Shown: positions 1 to 8,413 of the stretch, piece after piece | Layout: every line of letters starts with the position of its first letter | Numbering within the stretch: position 1 is the first letter of the stretch | Source of the DNA: Acinetobacter sp. UBA3106 | GTDB taxonomy: Bacteria > Pseudomonadota > Gammaproteobacteria > Pseudomonadales > Moraxellaceae | NCBI GenBank assembly: GCA_002365595.1 | Contig: DFAM01000017.1 | Coordinates: 1 to 64,000 of the forward strand | Length of the DNA: 64,000 nt | Direction: 5' to 3' | Notes under the pieces: generated by a model | Databases searched by the model: none | What the model was told of the DNA's origin: nothing | What the model saw: only the letters and a program-made list of their open reading frames with translations | Made by a program: the position numbers and the translations under genes

Positions 1-163
1 TAATCACAATACAGCCAATTGCCGGATCTTTTTCCAGCTGATCCAGTGCCTGATTGACTTCAACAATCAGCTGGTTATTCAGTGCATTTAACGCTTGCGG
101 GCGGTTTAAGGTAATCAGTCCGACACCGTTGCGTTGTTCTAATAAAATCGTTTGCCATTGCAT
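1..163 (-). CDS. enoyl-CoA hydratase/isomerase family protein (partial, 3' end outside window)
   Basis: Only the N-terminal 54 residues are in the window; the gene runs off the left edge. The visible part opens with MQWQTILLEQ and contains LITLNRPQALNALN, the hallmark N-terminal strand and loop of crotonase-fold enoyl-CoA hydratases. An AAGGA sits 8 nt before the ATG at 163. It lies 19 nt after the acyl-CoA dehydrogenase stop and on the same strand, so it is very likely cotranscribed. In the valine pathway this position would be filled by methacrylyl-CoA hydratase or 3-hydroxyisobutyryl-CoA hydrolase; the visible part cannot distinguish these. Confidence 0.85.
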   Translation of the reverse strand, partial: MQWQTILLEQRNGVGLITLNRPQALNALNNQLIVEVNQALDQLEKDPAIGCIVI

Positions 164-182
164 GAGATAAATCCTTTTAAAA

Positions 183-1310
183 TTAGAGGCTGCGTGCAAT
201 CACCAGGTGCTGAATATCGCTGGTGCCTTCATAAATCTGACAAATCCGCGCATCCCGATAAATCCGCTCAATCGGAAAATCTTTGAGATAACCATAGCCG
301 CCAAAAATCTGCAGTGCTTTGGAACAGACACGTTCTGCCATTTCCGAAGCAAATAGCTTGGCCATGGAAGCTTCAGTTAAACAGGCTTCACCGGCTTCTT
401 TTTTGCGTGCTGCAAAATGCACCAGTTGCCGTGCCGCTTCAATTTCGGTGGCCATGCTGGCAAGCCTGAAAGAAATCGCCTGCTGTTCAAAAATTGGTTT
501 GCCAAAAGCCACGCGGTCGTGTGCATATTTGGTGGCTTCTTCTAAAGCTGCACGTGCCAGACCCACTGCCTGTGCAGCAATACCGATTCGTCCACCTTCC
601 AGATTGGCCAAGGCAATTTTCAGACCTTCGCCTTCGGCACCGAGTCTTAAACTTTCATGAATGCGGACATCGGTTAAGGCAATCTGACAGGTATCCGAAG
701 CATGCAGGCCGAGTTTTTCTTCCACCCGAATCACTTCATAGCCAGGTGTGTCGCGCGGTACTAAAAATGCACTCATGCCTTTTTTGCCCGCAGCTGGATC
801 AGTCACGGCAAAGACAATAATCATCCCGGCATTGTGGCCTGAAGTAATAAACTGTTTGGCGCCATTCAGAATGTAATAATCGCCATCCTTGACCGCCCGG
901 GTTTTAATCGCGGCAGCATCCGATCCGGTATGCGGTTCGGTTAAGGCAAAGGCCCCAATCATTTCACCTTGGGCCAAAGGCTTTAAAAATTGCTGCTTTT
1001 GCTGGTCTGTGCCGAACTTGAAAATCGGTACACAACCCACCGAGTTATGTACGCTCATGATGGCTGAAGTCGCACCATCGGCTGCAGCGACTTCTTCTAA
1101 GGCCAGAACATAAGCCAGTGCACCTGTACCGGAACCGCCCCATTCCTCGGGAATCAGCATGCCTAAAAAACCAAGCTCTCCCATTTGGGCCAAGGCCTGT
1201 TTAGGAAAAATGCCTTTTTGATCCCACTCGCCGGCAAAGGGTTTAATCTGTTCCTGAGCAAAGCTTTTGGCCATATCCTGAATTAGTTTTTGCTCTTCCG
1301 TTAGTTGCAT
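183..1310 (-). CDS. acyl-CoA dehydrogenase (isobutyryl-CoA dehydrogenase-like)
   Basis: FAD-dependent acyl-CoA dehydrogenase of about 375 residues, the usual family length. The flavin/substrate motif GAFALTEPHTGSDA lies near residue 130, and the C-terminal half has the QIFGGYGYLKDFPIERIYRD and QIYEGTSDIQ motifs, where the Glu of YEGT is the catalytic base in short/branched-chain members. The ATG at 1310 has AAGGA 7 nt upstream and is preferred to a TTG 15 nt earlier. Placed between an acyl-CoA synthetase and an enoyl-CoA hydratase and downstream of mmsAB, it most likely oxidises isobutyryl-CoA or another branched acyl-CoA in valine breakdown. The exact substrate is inferred from context. Confidence 0.9.
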   Translation of the reverse strand: MQLTEEQKLIQDMAKSFAQEQIKPFAGEWDQKGIFPKQALAQMGELGFLGMLIPEEWGGSGTGALAYVLALEEVAAADGATSAIMSVHNSVGCVPIFKFGTDQQKQQFLKPLAQGEMIGAFALTEPHTGSDAAAIKTRAVKDGDYYILNGAKQFITSGHNAGMIIVFAVTDPAAGKKGMSAFLVPRDTPGYEVIRVEEKLGLHASDTCQIALTDVRIHESLRLGAEGEGLKIALANLEGGRIGIAAQAVGLARAALEEATKYAHDRVAFGKPIFEQQAISFRLASMATEIEAARQLVHFAARKKEAGEACLTEASMAKLFASEMAERVCSKALQIFGGYGYLKDFPIERIYRDARICQIYEGTSDIQHLVIARSL

Positions 1311-1369
1311 CGATGCTTCCTTCAATCTCTTTATTTGGTCTTCTTATTCAATCTGCTAGCTTTATTGGG

Positions 1370-3019
1370 TTATGCAGTTTTGGATTGCTGCTTGTTGATT
1401 TCCTGATTCCGGAGTAAAAAGCGTTGAATTTTACCGCTTGGGGTTTTCGGCAATTCGGTCACAAATTCAATCAGACGCGGATAGGCATGCGCAGATAAAC
1501 GCTTTTTCACAAATTGACCGAGTTCTTCTTCCAGATGGGGCGAAGCTGCAAAATTATTCGCCAGAATCACAAAGGCTTTAATCACTTCGGTACGCTCGGG
1601 ATCAGGTACACCAATCACCGCTGCTTCAATCACGGCATCATGTTCCAGCAAGGCACTTTCCACATCAAATGGACCCACCCGATAGCCTGACGTTGTAATG
1701 ACATCATCACTACGCCCGACAAAGCTCATACTGCCATCGGCATGAATTTCTGCGGTATCCCCAGTTAAGTAATACTGCCCGACAAATGGAGATTTACGGC
1801 TTTCTTCATAGCCAGAGAACCACATCATCGGCGATTGGCTAATATCCACTGCCAGGATGCCCGGGACGTCAGCCGCTAATTCATGCCCCTGTTCATCGAC
1901 AACGGCAATCCGGTAACCCGGGCTGGCAAAGCCTGCCGAACCTGAACGGACCGGATGTTCCAAGGCATGATGATTACACACCACCATCCCGACTTCAGTC
2001 TGGCCATAATGGTCATAAATCGGCACATCCAGCACCTCTTTAAACCAGCGGATCACTTCCGGATTTAACGGTTCTCCCGCACTGCTGACGACACGTAATT
2101 TACCGCGCAATTTTGCCATTTGAGCAGGATCTGCTGCCATCAGCATGCGGTAGGCAGTGGGTGCACCGGCAAGATTGGTAATGCCATATTCCTTAACAAT
2201 TTCGCAGACACTTTCTGCATTAAAACCGCCTTCATAAAATAAGGTCGAGTGTCCAAGCATTAAGGGACCAGTAATCGCGTAATACAAACCGTAGGCCCAG
2301 CCGGGATCAGCAATATTCCAGAACGCATCTTCAGGGCTTAGACCGATGGCATTTTGCATATAGCCACCAAAAGCAATCAGTGCTTTCAGCGGAACTTTAA
2401 GCGGTTTCGCCGGTCCAGTGGTGCCGGAGGTAAACATCAATAAAAAAGGATCATTGATATCGAGCATTTCCAGCTCACAAGCTTCAGCCTGACGGTTTAA
2501 TACCGTCCAGAAGCTGAGATCGTGCGGATAACGTTCTGCCTCGCTTTCGGCATGTACCGTCACAATCGGTGCACAGTTGCTGATCTCGGATAATTTCTCC
2601 CGATTGGCTAAATCGGTTACTACCAGCTTGCTTTGCGCCAGCTGAATGCGATGCTCGATGGCTTTGGGACCAAAGGCTGTAAATAACGGTTGATAGACCG
2701 CACCAATCCGCCAGGTTGCTAAAATGGTAATAATCAGCTCCGGGGTACGCGGTAATAATCCGGAAACGCGGTCGCCTTTACGGATTCCCTGAGATTTTAA
2801 AAAGTTGGCAAACTGGCTGGAATATTTTTTCAGCTCGCGAAAGCTATACTGTTCTTTGCGGCCATCTTTGCCATACCAGTACAAGGCAATGGCATCGGAA
2901 TCGGCATGACGGTCACAGCATTCATAACAGGCATTTACTGCCTGCATTGAACCGGAGAGATACTGACTTGCAACCGTATTTAAATCAAAGTTTTGAACCG
3001 TTGTTTGATAATCTAACAT
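1370..3019 (-). CDS. AMP-forming acyl-CoA synthetase
   Basis: 549 residues, full length for the ANL superfamily. The P-loop LLMFTSGTTGPAKPLKVP (about residue 195), the YDHYGQTEVGMVV motif (about 335), the TGD motif in QYYLTGDTAEI, and the C-terminal catalytic lysine in LPKTPSGKIQRFLLR are all present. It activates a carboxylic acid to its CoA thioester through an acyl-adenylate. In this cluster the likely substrates are short or branched acids such as isobutyrate or propionate (inference). It sits 86 nt downstream of mmsB and 59 nt upstream of the acyl-CoA dehydrogenase on the same strand. Confidence 0.9.
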   Translation of the reverse strand: MLDYQTTVQNFDLNTVASQYLSGSMQAVNACYECCDRHADSDAIALYWYGKDGRKEQYSFRELKKYSSQFANFLKSQGIRKGDRVSGLLPRTPELIITILATWRIGAVYQPLFTAFGPKAIEHRIQLAQSKLVVTDLANREKLSEISNCAPIVTVHAESEAERYPHDLSFWTVLNRQAEACELEMLDINDPFLLMFTSGTTGPAKPLKVPLKALIAFGGYMQNAIGLSPEDAFWNIADPGWAYGLYYAITGPLMLGHSTLFYEGGFNAESVCEIVKEYGITNLAGAPTAYRMLMAADPAQMAKLRGKLRVVSSAGEPLNPEVIRWFKEVLDVPIYDHYGQTEVGMVVCNHHALEHPVRSGSAGFASPGYRIAVVDEQGHELAADVPGILAVDISQSPMMWFSGYEESRKSPFVGQYYLTGDTAEIHADGSMSFVGRSDDVITTSGYRVGPFDVESALLEHDAVIEAAVIGVPDPERTEVIKAFVILANNFAASPHLEEELGQFVKKRLSAHAYPRLIEFVTELPKTPSGKIQRFLLRNQEINKQQSKTA

Positions 3020-3105
3020 GTTAAACCTCAGCCTGAATTTATCGTTATTACTGACAAGGTGTAGTTATTGAAGCGAATCCTTGCTCCATCTGAATCTTTT
3101 AAGTT

Positions 3106-3996
3106 TTAAGCAGGTGGCGTGGTGTATTGATGCATGATGCTGGAGAAGTCCAGATGGGCATCGCCTTCCTGACACAGTTGTTGATAGAGTTTCTGTACCA
3201 TGCTGCCCAGCACCACCGGCTGATCCACCTGTTGCGCTGCATCCACGGCCAGACCCAAATCCTTCAGCATCAGTTGTGCGGCAAAACCGTCGGTATAACC
3301 CCGCGATGACGGCGCATTGGCACAGATATCTGGCCATGGATTATAAATTTCAGAACTCCAGCAACGTCCGGTGGAACTGTTGATCACCCCAGCCAAGGCC
3401 TGTGGATCAATGCCCAGTTTGGCCCCGAGTGCCATCCCTTCTGCCACCGCAGTCATGGAAATTCCCAGAATCAGGTTATTACAGATTTTTGCCACCTGTC
3501 CTGTTCCCACCGCACCACAATGCACCAGATTTTTACCCATACAGCTGAGAACCGGTTTGACCGCCTCAAAGGTGGCATTATCTGCACCGACCATAAAGGT
3601 TAAAGTGCCGTCTTTGGCACCTAAAGTACCGCCGGATACCGGTGCATCACAGACGCGAATCTGCTTGACCTGAGCTGCTGCAGCAACCTCCTGAATGGTT
3701 TGCGGATCAATGGTGCTGCTGTCTATACATAAGCTGCCCGCTTGAAGCACCTCCAGAATACCGTGTTCACCAAGATAAACCTCACGTACATGCTTGGCTG
3801 CGGGCAACATGCTGACCACGATCTCCGCCTGCTTCGCGGCAGCTTGTGGACTGTCGCAGACGATACCACCCGCTTCTGCAAAATGCTGTAAAGCCACTGC
3901 ACTTAAGTCATAACCAAAAACCTGATGACCGGACTTCAGCAGATTTTGCGCCATGGAGCCGCCCATGTTGCCTAAACCGATAAATGCAATCTTCAT
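3106..3996 (-). CDS. mmsB: 3-hydroxyisobutyrate dehydrogenase
   Basis: 296 residues, standard length. The N-terminus has the Rossmann motif IAFIGLGNMGGSMAQNL, followed by the substrate-binding CDAPVSGGTLGAKDGTL (about residue 120) and the catalytic-lysine helix GQVAKICNNLILG (about residue 165). It converts 3-hydroxyisobutyrate to methylmalonate semialdehyde with NAD+, directly feeding the MmsA enzyme encoded 11 nt upstream. The tight spacing argues for translational coupling with mmsA. Confidence 0.95.
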   Translation of the reverse strand: MKIAFIGLGNMGGSMAQNLLKSGHQVFGYDLSAVALQHFAEAGGIVCDSPQAAAKQAEIVVSMLPAAKHVREVYLGEHGILEVLQAGSLCIDSSTIDPQTIQEVAAAAQVKQIRVCDAPVSGGTLGAKDGTLTFMVGADNATFEAVKPVLSCMGKNLVHCGAVGTGQVAKICNNLILGISMTAVAEGMALGAKLGIDPQALAGVINSSTGRCWSSEIYNPWPDICANAPSSRGYTDGFAAQLMLKDLGLAVDAAQQVDQPVVLGSMVQKLYQQLCQEGDAHLDFSSIMHQYTTPPA

Positions 3997-4007
3997 GCTG
4001 ATGCTCC

Positions 4008-5537
4008 TTAACGCAGACTGATCGTGGTATTGACACCAGTGGTTTCCTGGTCATCTTCAAACCAGCGGCTGGTAATGGTTTTGGTCTGGGTATAGAACTG
4101 CACCGCCTGTTTGCCATAAGGACCGAGATCACCCAGTTTTGAACCGCGTGAACCAGTAAAGCTGAAGAAAGGTACAGGGACAGGAATTGGAATGTTAATG
4201 CCCACCTGACCGATATCAATCTGGTTCTGGAAGGTACGTGCCGTATTGCCATTTTGGGTAAAGAGACCAACGCCATTGCCAAATGGATTGGCATTAATTA
4301 GCTCAATGGCCTGCTCTAAAGTATCGACATGCATGATCGCCAGTACCGGACCAAACACTTCTTCTTTATAAATGCGCATATCGGTCGTGACCTGATTAAA
4401 AATCGTTGGCCCGACAAAATTGCCTTTTTCATAGCCTAGAACCTGTACATCACGGCCATCCAGCAGCAGTTCAGCGCCTTGTTCAACGCCACTGTTAATC
4501 AGATCCAGTACGCGTGCTTTGGCACGGGTTGAAATCACTGGTCCAACATCGGTATTTGGCTCGTGTCCGGCATTAACTTTCAAAGTTTTGGTTTTATTGA
4601 CCAGTTCATCGACCCAGTGCTTGGTATCACCAACCATCACCGCCACAGAAAGTGCCATACAACGTTGACCTGCGGCGCCAAAGGCTGCACCGACCAACGC
4701 ATTTAAGGTCTGTTCCTTGTTGGCATCAGGCATCACCACGACATGGTTTTTCGCGCCCATCATCGACTGCACACGCTTGCCGTGCTGGCCTGCGAGGTTA
4801 TAAACATGCGTGCCGACTGCAGTCGAACCCACAAAAGAAATCGCCTTGATGTCACGATGAGTACACAGTAGATCGACCACTTCTTTACCGCCATGGACCA
4901 CATTCAGTACGCCTGCCGGCACACCTGCCTGAATCGCCAGTTCAACCAGCATCATGGTCGATAGCGGATCCTGTTCAGAAGGTTTTAAAACAAAAGTATT
5001 CCCGCAGACAATCGCCATCGGGAACATCCACAGTGGAATCATTGCCGGGAAGTTAAACGGCGTAATCCCTGCACAGACACCTAGTGGTTGCTGCAAGGTA
5101 TAGGTATCGACACCGCGTGCCACGCCCTCAATATACTCACCCATCTGTAATGAACCGATCGAACAGGCATGCTCGACCACTTCCAGACCGCGCTGGATAT
5201 CACCTTCGGCATCGGCCAATGTTTTGCCCTGCTCCGCCGTTAATACCTGCGCAATACTTTTTAAATTGGTACGAATCAGATCCTGCAATTTCAGCATAAT
5301 CCGCATACGGGCTTGAATCGGGGTTTGGCGCCAGCTGGCAAAGGCATTTTGTGCGGCAGCAATGGCGGCATTGACTTCTTCTTCGGTAGCAAATGGCACC
5401 TGACCCAAGACTTCCTGAGTTGCAGGATTAACAATATCTTGCCAATGGCTGGTTTTTGATTCGACAAATTCACCATTAATGAGGAGTTTTGCGGTGGTGA
5501 ATCCGGTACTTTGCTGTGGATGAGAAATGGCGTTCAT
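4008..5537 (-). CDS. mmsA: CoA-acylating methylmalonate-semialdehyde dehydrogenase
   Basis: 509 residues, an aldehyde dehydrogenase-fold enzyme. The segment FGAAGQRCMALSVAVMVG carries the catalytic cysteine in the context typical of MmsA/IolA, and GVCAGITPFNFPAMIPLWM is the NAD-binding region of this subfamily. The enzyme oxidatively decarboxylates (methyl)malonate semialdehyde to propionyl- or acetyl-CoA, closing valine catabolism. It is the first gene of the minus-strand cluster and is divergent from a LysR gene, with a 177-nt spacer holding inverted repeats, which suggests LysR control of the operon. Confidence 0.95.
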   Translation of the reverse strand: MNAISHPQQSTGFTTAKLLINGEFVESKTSHWQDIVNPATQEVLGQVPFATEEEVNAAIAAAQNAFASWRQTPIQARMRIMLKLQDLIRTNLKSIAQVLTAEQGKTLADAEGDIQRGLEVVEHACSIGSLQMGEYIEGVARGVDTYTLQQPLGVCAGITPFNFPAMIPLWMFPMAIVCGNTFVLKPSEQDPLSTMMLVELAIQAGVPAGVLNVVHGGKEVVDLLCTHRDIKAISFVGSTAVGTHVYNLAGQHGKRVQSMMGAKNHVVVMPDANKEQTLNALVGAAFGAAGQRCMALSVAVMVGDTKHWVDELVNKTKTLKVNAGHEPNTDVGPVISTRAKARVLDLINSGVEQGAELLLDGRDVQVLGYEKGNFVGPTIFNQVTTDMRIYKEEVFGPVLAIMHVDTLEQAIELINANPFGNGVGLFTQNGNTARTFQNQIDIGQVGINIPIPVPVPFFSFTGSRGSKLGDLGPYGKQAVQFYTQTKTITSRWFEDDQETTGVNTTISLR

Positions 5538-5644
5538 GGTCGCTCCGTGCTGGGTTGTTATTGTCGTTGTATCTGCCTTTACTGGCTTTTATGTAACGTA
5601 TAATTTTTACGCTGTTTCAGCAGACTAACAAAGAACACTTTGAC

Positions 5645-5687
5645 CACCAATAGAAATTGGTGCACGATGGTTGTGCAAATATGCACA
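5645..5687. promoter_or_regulatory. operator-like inverted repeats between mmsA and lysR
   Basis: Two perfect inverted repeats lie back to back just upstream of the LysR start: CACCAAT-4 nt-ATTGGTG (5645-5662) and TGTGCA-4 nt-TGCACA (5672-5687). The second also shares the half-site TGCA with the sequence between them. This arrangement in a divergent lysR/target spacer fits binding sites for the adjacent regulator. A TATAAT hexamer at about 5599-5604 could be a promoter -10. Confidence 0.5.
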
Positions 5688-5714
5688 GGAATTTAACAGG
5701 ATGTTAAATAAAAA

Positions 5715-6599
5715 ATGAAAGTGGATTGGGATCATTTACGCTTTTTTCTGGTTTTGGCGCGTGCTAAAACGCTCACCAATGCAGCACGCTTGATTGGGGT
5801 TGAACACAGTACCGTAGCGCGGCGAATTCAGGCCCTGGAAAGTACTTTAGGTACGCAATTGTTTAAGCGCGAAGCCACCGGTTATGAACTGACCTCGGAA
5901 GGTCTGGCACTGGTGCCGCGTGTCGAACAGATGGAGCAGTCCTTTATCCAGATTGACAAGCGCCATGATCCCTTGCAAGGTCGGGTCCGGATTGGTGCAC
6001 CAGAAGGCTTTGGAACTGCATTTTTAGCGCGGTTACTGGCTGAGTTTTCCCAGCATTATCCCTCCTTAACCATCGATTTAATTCCGGTTCCGAAGACCAT
6101 TAAATTGTCACATCGTGAAGCCGATATTGTGATCGCGATTGACCGTCCCAAATCTGGTCCCTATATCATTACTCGTTTGTCTAATTACTGTTTAAAGCTA
6201 TATGGCAGCCAGCATTATTTACAGCAAAATCCGGAAATTAAAAAACTGGAAGACCTCCAGCAGCACCGTTTTGTCGATTATATTGATGATCTGGTCTATA
6301 GCACTGCACTTTATTCGCTGGAGCGTCTTCCCTTGCAGGTCAGTGCCTGTTTTCGCAGTAACAGTATTCTGGCGCAGGAGATTGCGGTTCGCGCAGGAGC
6401 CGGGCTGGCTATTTTGCCGAAATTTCTGGTCAATGATAAAAGCGAACTCAAAGAGGTTCTGGGCGATCAGGTCAGTTTTACCCACACTTTCTGGATGCTG
6501 ACCTTGGTCGATCTGCAACATGAACCGAAAATTAAACTGGTCTGGGATTTCTTACGTAAGCAGGCTGATCTTCAGCAAGACTTGTTGATGGGTAGATGA
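5715..6599 (+). CDS. LysR family transcriptional regulator of the mms cluster
   Basis: 294 residues. The N-terminal winged HTH (residues 1-60; VDWDHLRFFLVLARAKTLTN and the recognition region HSTVARRIQALESTLGTQLF) is followed by a periplasmic-binding-like effector domain starting near residue 90 (GRVRIGAPEGFGTAFLA). Divergent transcription from mmsA with palindromes in the shared spacer points to regulation of the valine cluster. The effector ligand is unknown. Confidence 0.9.
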   Translation: MKVDWDHLRFFLVLARAKTLTNAARLIGVEHSTVARRIQALESTLGTQLFKREATGYELTSEGLALVPRVEQMEQSFIQIDKRHDPLQGRVRIGAPEGFGTAFLARLLAEFSQHYPSLTIDLIPVPKTIKLSHREADIVIAIDRPKSGPYIITRLSNYCLKLYGSQHYLQQNPEIKKLEDLQQHRFVDYIDDLVYSTALYSLERLPLQVSACFRSNSILAQEIAVRAGAGLAILPKFLVNDKSELKEVLGDQVSFTHTFWMLTLVDLQHEPKIKLVWDFLRKQADLQQDLLMGR

Positions 6600-6767
6600 A
6601 TATTGAACATACTGTTCACTTTGCATAGCTATGTACCTTAGTTAAATCAACTGAAACAACAACGTATCGATACAGCAAATGAACGTATCACAACATTCCC
6701 GACGCGCATGCCTTGTTAAATTAACAGTCGATGATTCGCAATGTTTAATGAGATACGGGAAAATAAT

Positions 6768-7463
6768 ATGAAAATTCTGATCGTTCTGACTTCACATGAC
6801 CAACTCGGTGACACGGGTAAAAAAACCGGCTTCTGGCTGGAAGAACTGGCTGCACCTTATTATACGTTTATCGATGCCGGTGCAGAAGTCACATTGACCT
6901 CTCCTGCAGGTGGTCAGCCACCATTAGATCCAAAAAGTAATGAGCCGGATGCGCAAACTGAAACTACCAAACGCTTTGAAGCAGATGAAGTGGCCAAGCA
7001 GGCTCTTGCCAATACGCATAAACTGAGTGAAGTTCTCAATCAGGATTTTGATGCCGTGTTCTATCCGGGTGGTCATGGGCCATTATGGGATCTGGCCAAA
7101 GACCAGAATTCCATTTCTTTAATTGAGCAGACCTTGCAGGCAGATAAACCTGTTGCGCTGGTCTGTCATGCACCCGGTGTCCTGCGTGATGTGAAAGATG
7201 CCGAAGGCCGTTCGATTGTAGAAGGCAAGACAGTCACCGGTTTTACTAATACCGAAGAAGACGGCGTAGGTCTAACCGATATTGTGCCATTTTTAGTGGA
7301 AGACATGCTGAAAGAAAAAGGTGGGAAATATTCCAAAGCTGAGGACTGGCAGGTGCATGTACAGAAAGATGGTTTACTGATTACCGGGCAGAATCCGGCC
7401 TCTTCTGCCGCGACTGCTGAAGCACTATTAAAATCACTCAATAAAGTAGGGAGTAAAGTGTAG
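6768..7463 (+). CDS. DJ-1/PfpI superfamily protein (type 1 glutamine amidotransferase-like)
   Basis: 231 residues from the ATG at 6768, which is preceded by GGGAAAAT; a longer start at 6741 lacks a Shine-Dalgarno. The nucleophile elbow VALVCHAPGVL holds the conserved cysteine with the adjacent histidine, and FYPGGHGPLWDL supplies the usual Gly-Gly-His loop. This arrangement matches the Hsp31-like branch (glyoxalase III/chaperone-type), proteins linked to methylglyoxal or carbonyl stress. Specific activity cannot be read from sequence. The gene stands alone; a long hairpin follows about 90 nt later. Confidence 0.85.
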   Translation: MKILIVLTSHDQLGDTGKKTGFWLEELAAPYYTFIDAGAEVTLTSPAGGQPPLDPKSNEPDAQTETTKRFEADEVAKQALANTHKLSEVLNQDFDAVFYPGGHGPLWDLAKDQNSISLIEQTLQADKPVALVCHAPGVLRDVKDAEGRSIVEGKTVTGFTNTEEDGVGLTDIVPFLVEDMLKEKGGKYSKAEDWQVHVQKDGLLITGQNPASSAATAEALLKSLNKVGSKV

Positions 7464-7555
7464 AAAGAGCTCTTAACTCAGTAGGTTCTTTTAATTGGGA
7501 TTCAATAGCTTAATTTAATTTCAATTAGTCTGATTAAGATACTAATATCCGCAAA

Positions 7556-7592
7556 TAAACCCTTAGATTAAATGATTTAATTTAGGGGTTTA
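7556..7592. terminator. long imperfect hairpin after the DJ-1 gene
   Basis: A 37-nt near-perfect inverted repeat: TAAACCCTTAGATTAAAT pairs with ATTTAATTTAGGGGTTTA through 16 Watson-Crick and two G-U pairs around a one-base centre (about 16-17 bp with a minimal loop). It has no strong T-run, so it could be an RNA-processing element or a weak terminator. Confidence 0.4.
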
Positions 7593-7991
7593 TGACTTTC
7601 ATTGCACATACATGAAGAAGTTAAACTCTTCCTAATTTGTGCGAACTTAAGTTGCCACTTGGGTATGAGCTTTGCCTGATTCAGTATGCGCATAAATCGG
7701 CAAATTTTATCTACGGTAAGCATCCATTACATTTAATAACTGATATTTATGAATTGAATCTTGAGTGCTGGCAAATATAGCTTAGGCTACATCTCAAATA
7801 AGTGTACTTCTATTCATAATATTTGATTCCTCAACGTTTAAATGAGTTTTATCCTCAGTTATGTTTTTGTTTCTGATATATACAAATAGTTTTTTGCAGC
7901 ACATATTCATTTTATCTATATTAAATAAAAAGCTCATCTTTCGATAAGCTCTTCTATTTAACAAATATTATAAGTGATCTGAATCACTACT
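7593..7991. other. AT-rich spacer, no gene recognised
   Basis: About 400 nt of AT-rich sequence between the hairpin and the small minus-strand ORF. No coding frame, RNA gene or repeat that I could support. Confidence 0.4.
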
Positions 7992-8129
7992 CTATTTTGC
8001 GAAATCTTTTAATAATGCTTTTCTAACAATTTCATCAAAGTCAGCTTTGGAATACGCAGGTTTGTTCTTTATAACTTTTAGACAATAATTTTTAAATAGG
8101 CTTATACCAAGCAAATTCCATAGTTTCAT
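7992..8129 (-). CDS. small hypothetical protein, 45 aa
   Basis: An ORF of 46 codons starting MKLWNLLGISLFKNY and ending KALLKDFAK. The ATG is preceded by GAGGTGAGCA, one of the better Shine-Dalgarno sequences in this part of the window. The protein is basic, with a short hydrophobic N-terminus too weak for a clear membrane anchor. No family recognised. It sits alone in a 950-nt gap. Confidence 0.5.
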   Translation of the reverse strand: MKLWNLLGISLFKNYCLKVIKNKPAYSKADFDEIVRKALLKDFAK

Positions 8130-8413
8130 TGCTCACCTCAACTGTTTAATGCTTGAGTATAAAACTAGCATTAGAATTTGTATCCTTCTAATCTTGTTTT
8201 GATTATTTTTTGTACTATATGTAAATAAAAGCATTCGAATATAAGTTAAACGGTAAATAAAAATTTCATTACTTAGCGGGCTTTAGATCAAGTTCGTATT
8301 TTAACCAACGCTGCATGCGACATATTCCTTGCTAGAAGTTCAATATACCTACATTGCCTCCGATTTTACGGCTGTATACTATTTTTACTCAAGATTTAGG
8401 CATTGCTTGCTTT
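8130..8413. other. upstream region of xseA
   Basis: AT-rich spacer. A TATACT hexamer at about 8375 lies roughly 40 nt before the xseA ATG and would fit a -10 element. Nothing else recognised. Confidence 0.35.
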
